Positions 8,325 to 15,672 of a DNA stretch of 20,901 nt are shown here, one piece after another. Source of the stretch: Streptomyces sp. NRRL F-6131. GTDB taxonomy: Bacteria > Actinomycetota > Actinomycetes > Streptomycetales > Streptomycetaceae. The stretch spans positions 1-20,901 of the forward strand of contig JOHN01000099.1 of NCBI GenBank assembly GCA_000719695.1, written 5' to 3'. Numbering within the stretch: the stretch's first letter is position 1; each line of letters begins with the position of its first letter. A program made the position numbers and the translations under genes. A model generated the notes under the pieces. It ran no database searches. It was not told where the DNA came from and saw only the letters and a program-made list of their open reading frames with translations.

Positions 8325-8327
8325 ACG

Positions 8328-9965
8328 ATGACCGTCACCCCCCTCCCGAGCGCCCCCGGCCCCGGCCCCGGCGCACCCGGCCCCGGCGCACCCGGCCCCG
8401 GCGCATCCGATCCCGCCGTGCCCGGTCCGGTGACCGCGCTCCCCGTCACCGCCGTCACCTGCCTGGAGGACCGCGCCCAGGTCGAGCGCACCGCCACCGT
8501 CGAGCTGACCGCCGGAGTCCGGCGGCTGCGGCTCGGCCCGCTCACCGCGCTCGCCGTCGACCGCACCCTGCGCGCCGAGTCGGACACCCCGGGCGTCCGC
8601 GTCCTGGACGCCCGGATCACCCGCACCTGGACGCCCCGCGCACCCCTGCCGCCCGGCCCGGACGACTCCGCGCTGCGCCACCGCCTGCACACCCTGGAAG
8701 GACGGATCCGCGAGGAGGAGCGGCTGACCGACCGGCTGGAGGCCCGCCTGGCGCTGCTCGCCCAGCTCACCGCCGACCTGCTGCGCGAGGTCGGCGAGGG
8801 CGCCGGTGCCGGTGAGGTCGAACGCACCCGCTGGCACCGCGAGCTGGACCGGGTGGACGCCGGCCGCGAGCAGCACGGCGAGGAGCTGCGCGCCGCGCGC
8901 GCCCGGCTGCGCCGGCTGGAGGTGGACCGGGCCGCCGCGCTCGGCGCCCTGGAGGAGGCCGAGGAGCGGCCCGCCGAGCTGGTCGCCCACCTCGACCTCA
9001 CCGTGGAGGCCGCCGAGAACGGTCCCGCCCTGCTGACCGTGCACCACCTGGTGCCGTGCGCGCTGTGGCGGCCCTCCTACCGGGCCACCCTGGCCGACGG
9101 CGTGCTGCGACTCGAGTCCGAGGCGGTGGTCTGGCAGCGCACCGGCGAGGCGTGGACCGGGGCCCGGCTCACCTTCTCCACCGCCCGGTCCGCGCTGGCC
9201 ACCGAACCGCCCTCGCTCACCGAGGACGTGCTGACGCTGCGCGAGCGCACCGCCGAGGAGAAGCGCACCGTCGAGGTCGAGCTGCGCGAGGAGGCGATCT
9301 CCGAGCTGGGCCCGGACGGGGTGGTGCCGGGCGTGGACGACGGCGGCGAGGTGCGGGTGCTGAGCGCCCCGGCCCCGGCCACCGTGCCGTCCGACGGCCG
9401 GGCGCACCGGGTCCCGCTGGCCTCCTTCGGCGGTCCGGCGCACAGCGAGTTCGCGTGCGCGCCGGAGCTGTCGCCGCTGGTGACCCAGGTGGTCCGGTTC
9501 CGCAACACGGCCGGGCACCCGCTGCTCGCCGGGCCGGTCGAGCTGGTCCGCGGCAGCGGCTTCACCGGGCGCGGACGGCTGTCGTTCACGGCGGCGGGCG
9601 CCGACGCCGAGCTGTCCTTCGGCAGCTCGGACGGCTACCGGGTGGTGCGGGAGACCGAGGAGCGGCAGTCCACCGCGGGCCTGAGCCAGCGTTCGGTGAC
9701 GACCCGCACGGTGCGGCTGCACCTGTCCCGGTTCTCCGGCCCGGAGGAGCGGGACGAGCAGCTGGTCGCGGTGCGCGAACGGGTGCCGGTCTCCGAGGTG
9801 GCGGCCGTGGAGGTGCGGCTGCGCAAGGAGGACTGCTCACCCGCGCCGGACTCCGTCGACACCGAGGGCATCGTGCGCTGGGACGTCCCGCTCGGCCCGG
9901 GCGCCCGCCGCACGCTGACCCTGGTGTACGAGATCTCGGCCTCGGCGAAGGTGGCGGGCCTGTGA
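8328..9965 (+). CDS. DUF4139 (mucoidy inhibitor MuiA-like) protein, second of tandem pair
   Basis: The 545-residue product is a paralogue of the preceding gene. Residues 9-25 are a PGPGA repeat. The N-terminal domain begins near 33 (TAVTCLEDRAQVERTATVEL). Residues about 113-220 are rich in Glu, Arg and Leu and look like a long coiled coil. DUF4139 follows from about 240, with WRPSYRATL, QRTGEAWTGARLTFST, NTAGHPLLAGPVELV and a second half ending VREREPV-like (VRERVPVSEVAAVEVRL). It lacks the long low-complexity insert of its partner. The ATG at 8328 has GGAGGA at 8314-8319. The three-base gap and shared domains suggest that the two proteins act together, perhaps as a hetero-oligomer; this is inference. 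No secretion signal was seen. Confidence 0.92.
   Translation: MTVTPLPSAPGPGPGAPGPGAPGPGASDPAVPGPVTALPVTAVTCLEDRAQVERTATVELTAGVRRLRLGPLTALAVDRTLRAESDTPGVRVLDARITRTWTPRAPLPPGPDDSALRHRLHTLEGRIREEERLTDRLEARLALLAQLTADLLREVGEGAGAGEVERTRWHRELDRVDAGREQHGEELRAARARLRRLEVDRAAALGALEEAEERPAELVAHLDLTVEAAENGPALLTVHHLVPCALWRPSYRATLADGVLRLESEAVVWQRTGEAWTGARLTFSTARSALATEPPSLTEDVLTLRERTAEEKRTVEVELREEAISELGPDGVVPGVDDGGEVRVLSAPAPATVPSDGRAHRVPLASFGGPAHSEFACAPELSPLVTQVVRFRNTAGHPLLAGPVELVRGSGFTGRGRLSFTAAGADAELSFGSSDGYRVVRETEERQSTAGLSQRSVTTRTVRLHLSRFSGPEERDEQLVAVRERVPVSEVAAVEVRLRKEDCSPAPDSVDTEGIVRWDVPLGPGARRTLTLVYEISASAKVAGL
8361..8405 (+). repeat. Three tandem 15-base units encoding PGPGA
   Basis: CCCGGCCCCGGCGCA is present three times without mismatch at 8361-8375, 8376-8390 and 8391-8405, at the N-terminus of the second DUF4139 protein. 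The unit is in frame, so the copy number could vary between strains without a frameshift. Confidence 0.92.
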
Positions 9966-9970
9966 GCGGC

Positions 9971-9997
9971 GGCCGGGGCGTCCGTCCGGTCCCGGCC
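9971..9997 (+). terminator. Weak stem-loop after the DUF4139 pair
   Basis: GGCCGGG (9971-9977) pairs with CCCGGCC (9991-9997) around a 13-base loop, five bases after the stop codon of the second DUF4139 gene and before the DUF952 gene. It may be a partial terminator. Confidence 0.4.
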
Positions 9998-10017
9998 GGA
10001 GCGGGTACAACAGGAGC

Positions 10018-10380
10018 ATGATCCTGCACCTCGCTCCCCTGGACGACTGGCTGGCCGATCCCGGCCGACCGTACGCGACCGCCTCGCTGCTCACCGACGG
10101 GTTCATCCACTGCTCGGCGGACGAGCGGACCGCGCTCGCCGTGGCCAACGCCTTCTTCGCCGACGCCCGCGAACCGCTGATGGTGCTGCTGATCGAGGAG
10201 TCGCTGGTGGAACCGATGGTCAAGTGGGAGGCCCCGCACGGCGCACCGCCGCCCGGGGCCGCCCCCGACGTGCTGTTCCCGCACATCTACGGGCGGCTCA
10301 ACCGCACCGCGGTGGTCGGCCTGGAGAAGGTCGAGCGCGGCCCGGACGGCCGCTGGGCGTCGCTCTCCCCCTGGAGCTGA
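10018..10380 (+). CDS. DUF952 family protein
   Basis: The 120-residue product matches the DUF952 family of small proteins of unknown function: MILHLAPLDDW at the start, GFIHCSADERT in the middle, and FPHIYGRLNRTAVVGLEKVERGPDG near the end, with family-typical length. Members are thought to have a compact fold with a conserved His/Cys region, but no reaction is established. The ATG at 10018 is the family-consistent start. It is odd in that the AGGAG at 10012-10016 is only one base from the ATG, which is too close for ordinary use. TACAAC at 10006-10011 could be a -10 box giving a leaderless transcript, but no matching -35 is seen. The gene follows the DUF4139 pair by 52 bases and converges with the regulator downstream. 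Confidence 0.92.
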   Translation: MILHLAPLDDWLADPGRPYATASLLTDGFIHCSADERTALAVANAFFADAREPLMVLLIEESLVEPMVKWEAPHGAPPPGAAPDVLFPHIYGRLNRTAVVGLEKVERGPDGRWASLSPWS

Positions 10381-10387
10381 CGCCCCA

Positions 10388-10404
10388 CCGCGGCCGGACC
10401 GCGG
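10388..10404. terminator. Short GC-rich hairpin between convergent genes
   Basis: CCGCGG at 10388-10393 pairs with CCGCGG at 10399-10404 around a five-base loop, in the 74-base gap between the DUF952 gene and the convergent regulator. The stem is short, so the terminator call is weak. Confidence 0.3.
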
Positions 10405-10454
10405 GAGCCCGGCCCACCGGAGCCGGTCCCACCGGTCCCGCCGCAGCCGCCCCG

Positions 10455-11438
10455 CTACAGCCAGCCCCGCTCCCGGGCCGCCATGCCGGCCTGGAAGCGG
10501 GTGGTGGCGCCCAGCTCGCGCATCAGCGACTGGAGCCGGCGCTGGGTGGTCCGGGCGCTCCAGCCCAGCGAGCGGGCGATCGACTCGTCGGTCAGACCGG
10601 CCGCCAGCAGGCCGAGCAGCTTGCGGTGGTCGGTCTCCGGCTCCAGCGCGCCGTCGCCCGCGCCGATCGCCGCCTGCAGCTGGACGGCGCGCTCCCACTC
10701 CGCCTCGAACAGCGTGTCCAGCGCCTGGAGCAGCGCCGAGGGGTGGATCACGTAGGCCGCGTCGAGGACGCTGTCGCCGACGCTGATCGGGATGATCGCC
10801 ATCCGGTCGTCCGACATGACCATCTTCATCGGGAGCACCGGCCGGACCCGGGCCTCCTCGCCGTCCGCGACGCCGACCAGGATGTTCTTCTCCAGCCGGC
10901 CCGGCCAGGCGACCGCCTCCCGGTCGTAGACGGTCCGGAACCGCACGCCCTCCCCCAGCCGCTGCCGCTGCAGCGGGATGTTGGCCACCGGGTCCTGGAT
11001 GTAGGGCGGGCAGTCGAAGCCGCGGATCTGGTACTGGCTGGTCTCGGTGATGTGCTCCAGGCGCTGGGCTATCGCCTCGCCGCCGGTCAGCACCTCGACC
11101 GAGTGCGCCGGGTCGGTGTACCGCGAGGCCTCCCGGAAGGCGTCCATCAGCCGGTGCATCTCGGCGCGGGCGTGCCGCAGTTCGGACTCCCGGTGGCCGA
11201 TCAGCGTGCCGATCGCGACGTCGGGGGCGACCGGCAGGAAGCGCTGCCGGTCCACCGGGGCGCGGGTGGCCATGCCCTGCTGGGCGAGCCGGTCCAGGGC
11301 CCGCACGCTCTGCTGGAGGGTCAGCTCGCAGAGCCCGGCGAGGTCCTCGGCGGTCGACTGCGGGTTGGCCACCAGCGCCGCGTAGACCCGCCCGTCCGGC
11401 GTGGCCAGTCCCAGCGCGCTGAGTGGTGCATCGGACAC
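10455..11438 (-). CDS. TrmB/LuxR-type helix-turn-helix transcriptional regulator
   Basis: The 327-residue regulator has a TrmB-like winged-helix at the N-terminus (about 5-70: DGRVYAALVANPQSTAEDLAGLCELTLQQSVRALDRL...), with helical residues after it. A central domain of about 170 residues is probably sensory. The C-terminus is a LuxR-type helix-turn-helix (about 275-327: LLAAGLTDESIARSLGWSARTTQRRLQSL). Proteins with this layout are numerous in Streptomyces and mostly uncharacterised. I choose the GTG at 11438 because GGGGAG precedes it with a spacing of about 7 bases. The longer frame to a GTG at 11528 has no ribosome-binding site and crosses the predicted promoter and two palindromes. Those palindromes suggest autoregulation. 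The target genes are unknown; the convergent DUF952 gene is only a neighbour. Confidence 0.93.
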   Translation of the reverse strand: MSDAPLSALGLATPDGRVYAALVANPQSTAEDLAGLCELTLQQSVRALDRLAQQGMATRAPVDRQRFLPVAPDVAIGTLIGHRESELRHARAEMHRLMDAFREASRYTDPAHSVEVLTGGEAIAQRLEHITETSQYQIRGFDCPPYIQDPVANIPLQRQRLGEGVRFRTVYDREAVAWPGRLEKNILVGVADGEEARVRPVLPMKMVMSDDRMAIIPISVGDSVLDAAYVIHPSALLQALDTLFEAEWERAVQLQAAIGAGDGALEPETDHRKLLGLLAAGLTDESIARSLGWSARTTQRRLQSLMRELGATTRFQAGMAARERGWL

Positions 11439-11468
11439 GGCGTCGCTCCCCGTTCGCCTCTCACCCCG

Positions 11469-11498
11469 CGCCGAGTGGCGCAGTCCCGCCACTCGGCG
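11469..11498. promoter_or_regulatory. 12-base inverted repeat, candidate operator in regulator leader
   Basis: CGCCGAGTGGCG (11469-11480) is exactly inverted by CGCCACTCGGCG (11487-11498) around the six-base spacer CAGTCC. It lies 31-60 bases upstream of the regulator start. The inner half-sites read GTGGCG-N6-CGCCAC, the same pattern as the second palindrome 36 bases away. Confidence 0.65.
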
Positions 11499-11510
11499 GG
11501 TCGTGGTCAG

Positions 11511-11546
11511 GTGGCCATGATCGGCCACGGATCACGGCGCTGACAA
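11511..11546 (-). promoter_or_regulatory. Predicted promoter with palindrome around the -10 box
   Basis: Read on the minus strand, TTGTCA (11541-11546) and GATCAT (11517-11522) are 18 bases apart, matching a vegetative -35/-10 pair at 5 of 6 and 4 of 6 positions. The -10 hexamer is exactly the spacer of the inverted repeat GTGGCC-N6-GGCCAC (11511-11516 and 11523-11528). A protein bound there would block the polymerase, which fits autorepression by the regulator downstream. Confidence 0.5.
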
Positions 11547-11600
11547 GGCGGACGGCCCGTGATGCGGTCCGCCTCACAGCAGGACCCGCCGAACGACGGA

Positions 11601-11630
11601 GGGCCTCCCCGCCGAGTGGCGGGGAGGCCC
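11601..11630 (-). terminator. Strong terminator downstream of the pseudouridine synthase gene
   Basis: GGGCCTCCCCGCC (11601-11613) pairs perfectly with GGCGGGGAGGCCC (11618-11630) around the four-base loop GAGT. It starts 23 bases after the minus-strand stop codon at 11654. It closes the ParA-to-pseudouridine-synthase cluster. Confidence 0.9.
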
Positions 11631-11653
11631 TTCCGAACCGGCACGACGTGCTG

Positions 11654-12892
11654 TTACAGCCCGACCTCGCGCATCAGCTGACCGACCTCGGGGTTGGTCA
11701 GCCGGCGCAGCCAGCCGGACTTCTGGTCGCCGAGCGCGATCGGCCCGAAGTGGGTGCGCACCAGCTTCTCGACCGGGAAGCCGGCCTCGGACAGCATCCG
11801 GCGGACGATGTGCTTGCGACCCTCGTGCAGGGTCACCTCGACCAGGTAGTTCTTGCCGACGTTCGAGACGACCTTGAAGCTGTCGGCGCGGGCGTAGCCG
11901 TCCTCCAGCTCGATGCCCTTGGCGAGCTGCTTGCCCAGGTCGCGCGGGATCGGCCCCTGGATGGCGGCCAGGTAGGTCTTGGTCACGCCGTACCGGGGGT
12001 GGGTGAGGCGGTGCGCCAGCTCGCCGTGGTTGGTGAGCAGGATGATGCCCTCGGTCTCGGTGTCCAGGCGGCCGACGTGGAACAGCCGGGTCTCCCGGTT
12101 GGTCACGTAGTCGCCGAGGCACTGGCGGCCGTCCGGGTCCTCCATGGTGGAGACCACGCCGGCCGGCTTGTTCAGCGCGAAGAACAGGTAGGACTGGGTG
12201 GCGACGGTGAGGCCGTCCACCTTGATCTCGTCGTTCTGCGGGTCGACCCGCTTGCCCTGCTCGGTGACCCGCTTGCCGTTGACCTCGACGCGGCCCTGAT
12301 CGATCAGCTCCTCGCAGGCGCGGCGGCTGCCGATGCCGGCCCGGGCCAGCACCTTCTGCAGGCGCTCGCCCTCGGGCTCGCCGAAGGTCTTCGGCAGCTT
12401 CACGGCCGGCTTGTCGTGCCGGGCCAGCACCGCGTCCTCGATCCGGGCCTGGAGCTCGCGCGAGCGCTGCGGCTGGCGCCGCGGGTCGCCCGGGGCGCCC
12501 TGGCCCTCCCGGCGCGGGCGCGGGGCCGGGCCGGGCCGGCGCCCGGTGAAGCCGCCGCGGGCCGGGGTGGCGTTCGGGCCGCCGCCGTACTCGGGGCGGT
12601 CGTACCGGCGCTCCTCGGGCCGCAGCGGGCGGTCCGGGTAGCGCCGGTCGTCCCGGCGGTCGTCGCGACGGTCGTCCCGCCGGTCGTAGGAGCCCGAGCC
12701 GCCGCGGCCGGAACCGCCCCGGCCGGCGCCGGAGCCGCCGCCGTACGAACCCCCGCGCGCGCCGGAGCCGCCGGAGCCGCCGCGGCCCGCGCCGCCCCCG
12801 TAGGAGCCGCCGCCCCGGCCCCCGCCCTGTCCGCCGCGACCGCCGCCGCTGCCGCCGCCGCTGCTGTTCCTGCCGTTGCCACTGCTACGCAT
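11654..12892 (-). CDS. rRNA pseudouridine synthase, RsuA/RluB family, with Gly/Arg-rich N-terminal extension
   Basis: The enzyme isomerises a specific uridine of ribosomal RNA to pseudouridine; by family and context an RluB-like large-subunit target is likely, but RsuA-like activity cannot be excluded. In the 412-residue product an S4 RNA-binding domain (GERLQKVLARAGIGSRRACEELIDQGRVEVNG) precedes the catalytic domain with GRLDTETEGIILLTN, which holds the catalytic Asp. The C-terminal motif is LHEGRKHIVRRMLSEAG. About 150 N-terminal residues are Gly/Arg/Ser-rich with RGG-like runs and four DDRR units, and are probably disordered. The ATG at 12892 is preferred over a TTG one codon earlier; the ribosome-binding site is weak. 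It is the last gene of the scpA-scpB cluster, 63 bases after scpB, and ends at a strong terminator. The same gene follows scpB in Mycobacterium. Confidence 0.95.
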   Translation of the reverse strand: MRSSGNGRNSSGGGSGGGRGGQGGGRGGGSYGGGAGRGGSGGSGARGGSYGGGSGAGRGGSGRGGSGSYDRRDDRRDDRRDDRRYPDRPLRPEERRYDRPEYGGGPNATPARGGFTGRRPGPAPRPRREGQGAPGDPRRQPQRSRELQARIEDAVLARHDKPAVKLPKTFGEPEGERLQKVLARAGIGSRRACEELIDQGRVEVNGKRVTEQGKRVDPQNDEIKVDGLTVATQSYLFFALNKPAGVVSTMEDPDGRQCLGDYVTNRETRLFHVGRLDTETEGIILLTNHGELAHRLTHPRYGVTKTYLAAIQGPIPRDLGKQLAKGIELEDGYARADSFKVVSNVGKNYLVEVTLHEGRKHIVRRMLSEAGFPVEKLVRTHFGPIALGDQKSGWLRRLTNPEVGQLMREVGL

Positions 12893-12955
12893 CAAAGTGT
12901 CCGTACGTCGTTACCGTCTGGGCTGTGCGGTCGTTTCGGCCGACCTCACCGCCCC

Positions 12956-13918
12956 CTACCGATCAGGCGCAGCCCGACCGGCCTCGCCACTGCCGTCCGC
13001 GGCCTGCGCGGCAGCGGCGGCGACCGCCTCCGCGATCATCGTGCCCTCCAGGGACTCCGCTTCCACGTCGTCGACCTCGGGCAGGAAGGGAGCGAGCTCC
13101 GGCAGCTCGTCCAGGCCGCGGAGCCCCATCCGTTCCAGGAAGTAGTTCGTCGTCCGATACAGGATCGCACCTGTTTCGGGCTCGGATCCGGCCTCTTCCG
13201 CCAGTCCTCGCTGTACCAGGGTACGCATCACACCGTCACAGTTCACACCGCGGACGGCGGAGACCCGCGATCTGGACACCGGTTGCCGGTAGGCGATCAC
13301 CGCCAGGGTCTCCAGCGCCGCCTGGGTCAGCCGGGCCTGCTGACCGTCCAGGACGAAGCGGTCGACGGCCGGCGCGCAGGTCGCGCGGCTGTGGAAACGC
13401 CAGCCCCCGGCCACCTGCCGCAGGTCGAAGCCCCGCCCCTGGGCGGTGTACTCGGCGGACAGTTCGCGCAGCGCCGCCGCGACCTCCGCGCGCGGGCGCT
13501 CCAGCACGGCGGCCAGGTGCGCCTCGGCGGCCGGTTCGTCGACGATCATCAGGATCGCCTCCAGCTCCGCCCGCAGCCCGGGTCCGTCGTCGTCCACCGC
13601 GGGCGGCTCGTCCCGGGCGCGGTCCGCGGGAGCGGCCGGCGGGGCCGCCTTCTGGTGCACCACCGCGGGCGCCGGCCCGGGCTCCGCCACCGCCCCGGGC
13701 TCCGGCACCGCCTCCGGGACGGCCGTCAGCACGCCCGCGGCCCTGAGCGCGCCCGTGACCGCCGGGACGGCCCCGGGAAGCGCCTGCGGCCCCTCCTGGG
13801 CCTCCGCCGGCACGCCGGGCGCCGGCTCCTGCCACTCCTCGGCCCGCGGCCGCCCCGGCAGCCCGAGCGCCCGCCTGGCGGGCCGCCCGCCGCCCGTGTC
13901 ACCGTTCCCGGCCGTCAT
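12956..13918 (-). CDS. scpB: SMC-Scp complex subunit ScpB
   Basis: ScpB is the kite-type winged-helix subunit of bacterial condensin. As a dimer it binds ScpA and, through it, the SMC heads, helping to organise and segregate the nucleoid. The 320-residue product has the family core from about residue 113 (GLRAELEAILMIVDEPAA), the region TQAALETLAVIAYRQPVSRSRVSAVRGVNCDGVMRTL, and the ending TTNYFLERMGLRGLDELPELAPFLPE. About 110 N-terminal residues are Pro/Ala-rich and unusual compared with the short N-terminus of ScpB from Bacillus. The start ATG overlaps the scpA stop in ATGA, and GGAGGA lies six bases upstream inside scpA, so translation is probably coupled. Confidence 0.97.
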   Translation of the reverse strand: MTAGNGDTGGGRPARRALGLPGRPRAEEWQEPAPGVPAEAQEGPQALPGAVPAVTGALRAAGVLTAVPEAVPEPGAVAEPGPAPAVVHQKAAPPAAPADRARDEPPAVDDDGPGLRAELEAILMIVDEPAAEAHLAAVLERPRAEVAAALRELSAEYTAQGRGFDLRQVAGGWRFHSRATCAPAVDRFVLDGQQARLTQAALETLAVIAYRQPVSRSRVSAVRGVNCDGVMRTLVQRGLAEEAGSEPETGAILYRTTNYFLERMGLRGLDELPELAPFLPEVDDVEAESLEGTMIAEAVAAAAAQAADGSGEAGRAAPDR

Positions 13919-14856
13919 CGCCCGTCCTCCTCGCCCTTGGCCGCCCCGGCCGCCGTCCCGCCCGCCGGCCCGTCGAACTCGCCCGTGACGTCGACCACGC
14001 CCCGGTCCGCCTCCGCCACCCAGCGCACCACCAGCTCGCCGAGCGCGTCCGGCTGCTCGAAGGCGAGCACCCGCTCCCGGTACAGCTCCAGCAGCGCCAG
14101 GAAGCGCGCGACCACCACCATGGTGTCCGCCGCGTCCGCGACCAGCTTCTGGAAGGTGGCCTCGCCCAGCTCGGTCAGCAGGCCGACCACCAGGCCCGCC
14201 TGCTCGCGCACGCTCACCGGCGGGGCGTGGATGTGGTCGACGTGGACGACCGGCGCGGGCTTCGGCGCCATCGCCCGGGCGGCGAGCTGCGCGAAGCGCT
14301 CGGTGCCGATCCCGATCACGACCTCCGGCAGCAGCGCGGCGTGCCGCGGTTCCAGGCCGACGGAGCGGGGCCGCCGCAGCAGCTCGGCCGCCCAGCGCTC
14401 GCCGAACAGCGCCGCCGCCCGCTTGTACGCCCGGTACTGCAGCAGCCGGGCGAAGAGCAGGTCACGCGCCTCCAGCAGGGCGAGGTCCTCCTCGTCCTCC
14501 ACCTCGGCGGCGGGCAGCAGCCGGGCCGCCTTGAGGTCGAGCAGGGTGGCGGCGACCACCAGGAACTCGGTCGTGGCGTCCAGGTCCCAGTCCGGCCCCA
14601 TGGCCCGGATGTGGGCCAGGAACTCGTCGGTGACCGTCGCCAGCGCCACCTCGGTGATTTCCATCCGGTGTCTGGCGATCAGGCTCAGCAGCAGGTCGAA
14701 CGGGCCCTCGAAGTTGTCCAGCCGGACCCGGAAGCCGCCCTGCGGCCCGTCGGTGCCGGTGTCGGCGCCGGTGCCCACGGCGACCGGCGCGCCGGGCTCC
14801 CCCGCTGCGACGGCGGCGGCCTGGGCGACGACGGGACTCTCGGGCGTGCTCGGCAT
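13915..14856 (-). CDS. scpA: Segregation and condensation protein ScpA
   Basis: ScpA is the kleisin that bridges the SMC heads and recruits ScpB in bacterial condensin. The 313-residue product carries the family signature FRVRLDNFEGPFDLLLSLIARHRMEI (about residues 41-66), a helical middle (TTEFLVVAATLLDLKAARLLP), and a C-terminal winged-helix region that contacts SMC (TMVVVARFLALLELYRERVLAFEQ). The start chosen is the ATG at 14856 (MPSTPESPVV), because the frame further upstream to 14982 is Arg/Pro-rich and runs into intergenic hairpin DNA. The ribosome-binding site is weak. It overlaps scpB by four bases and follows the RHH-like gene by 147 bases. Confidence 0.97.
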   Translation of the reverse strand: MPSTPESPVVAQAAAVAAGEPGAPVAVGTGADTGTDGPQGGFRVRLDNFEGPFDLLLSLIARHRMEITEVALATVTDEFLAHIRAMGPDWDLDATTEFLVVAATLLDLKAARLLPAAEVEDEEDLALLEARDLLFARLLQYRAYKRAAALFGERWAAELLRRPRSVGLEPRHAALLPEVVIGIGTERFAQLAARAMAPKPAPVVHVDHIHAPPVSVREQAGLVVGLLTELGEATFQKLVADAADTMVVVARFLALLELYRERVLAFEQPDALGELVVRWVAEADRGVVDVTGEFDGPAGGTAAGAAKGEEDGR

Positions 14857-14978
14857 GACGGTCCATCTTCGCCCGGACCCGCCGCCCGCCCCGCACCGGG
14901 GCCGCCGACACGCCGGACCCCGCCCGGCCCCCCGGGCACCCGTCGGCGGCCGCTCAGCGCCCCCTCGGCGCCCGTACG

Positions 14979-14994
14979 GCACCCACCGGGGTGC
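14979..14994 (-). terminator. Short stem-loop between the RHH-like gene and scpA
   Basis: GCACCC (14979-14984) pairs with GGGTGC (14989-14994) around ACCG, nine bases after the stop of the RHH-like gene on the minus strand. With a six-base-pair stem it is more likely an attenuator or processing site than a full terminator, since scpA continues on the same strand. Confidence 0.35.
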
Positions 14995-15003
14995 GGCGCC
15001 CGC

Positions 15004-15672
15004 TCAGCGCCCGCGGAGCCGCCGCACCAGGATGCTGGCCTCGCCGCGCTGCTCCAGATCCGCGAGCACGACCGCGATGGCCTCCCGGACGATCCGGCCG
15101 CGGTCGACCGCCAGGCCGTGCTCACCGCGGAGCACCAGCCGGGTGTGCTCGAGGTCCATCAGTTCCTCGGCGGACACGTACACGGTGATCTTCTCGTCGT
15201 GCCGCTCGCGCCCGCTGGGGCGGCGGGGGGCACGGCCACGCGGACGGGGCCGCCCCGCGGCGCCCGTCTGGTCCTCCACCGCGCCGGCGTGCTGGCGCGG
15301 CGCGGGGGCCGCGGTCCGGCCGCCCGGCGCGGTCTTGGCGGCCGCCGTCGGGCCGGCGCCGCCCGGCTGCGCGGGGGCGGGCACGGCCGCGCCCGGCGCA
15401 CCCGCCGTGCGGCGCGTGGTGCGCGGGTCCCCGGCGTCGCTCCCGGCGCGCTCGGACCCCTCACCGTCGGCCGGGCCCGGGCCGACGGTCGCGCCGGCGC
15501 CGTCGACGCCCTCGGCGCCGTCCGCGTCACCGGCGCCGTTGACCGCCCGGGCGGTCTCCGGTCTGGGCGCCTCGGCGGCCGAACGCGACGCGAGGGACGG
15601 CGACAGCGCCATCCCGCCGGTGGTTCGGAACAGCTCGTCGGCACCCGGGAGACTCACTCGGCGGGGCGGCAC
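15004..15672 (-). CDS. Ribbon-helix-helix-like protein between ParA-like ATPase and ScpA
   Basis: The 222-residue protein is not a member of a family I can name. Residues 1-155 are low complexity and Ala/Gly/Pro/Arg-rich. The C-terminus (about 157-222) begins with a short strand, KITVYVS (161-167), then an amphipathic helix (AEELMDLEHTRLVLR), a turn, and a second helix (GRIVREAIAVVLADLE). This order and the strand-then-two-helices pattern suit a ribbon-helix-helix DNA-binding fold such as that of plasmid ParG- or omega-type partners of ParA. The start is the GTG at 15672, eight bases after GGGAGGTG; it overlaps the ParA-like gene by 19 bases. A GTG at 15657 in a GTGA overlap is an alternative. 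The overlap implies co-translation with the ATPase. Function as its DNA-binding partner is inference. Confidence 0.85.
   Translation of the reverse strand: MPPRRVSLPGADELFRTTGGMALSPSLASRSAAEAPRPETARAVNGAGDADGAEGVDGAGATVGPGPADGEGSERAGSDAGDPRTTRRTAGAPGAAVPAPAQPGGAGPTAAAKTAPGGRTAAPAPRQHAGAVEDQTGAAGRPRPRGRAPRRPSGRERHDEKITVYVSAEELMDLEHTRLVLRGEHGLAVDRGRIVREAIAVVLADLEQRGEASILVRRLRGR

Noticed and set aside
5754..9722. A 1322-codon open frame on the minus strand across both DUF4139 genes
   Set aside because: It is antisense to two genes with clear family motifs. Its translation is Gly/Arg/Ala-rich without any recognisable domain, as expected from the codon bias of GC-rich DNA.
12929..12945. GGTCG-N7-CGACC inverted repeat, also seen at 17013-17029
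   Set aside because: Five-base arms are common by chance in DNA this GC-rich, so two copies are not persuasive evidence for a shared site.
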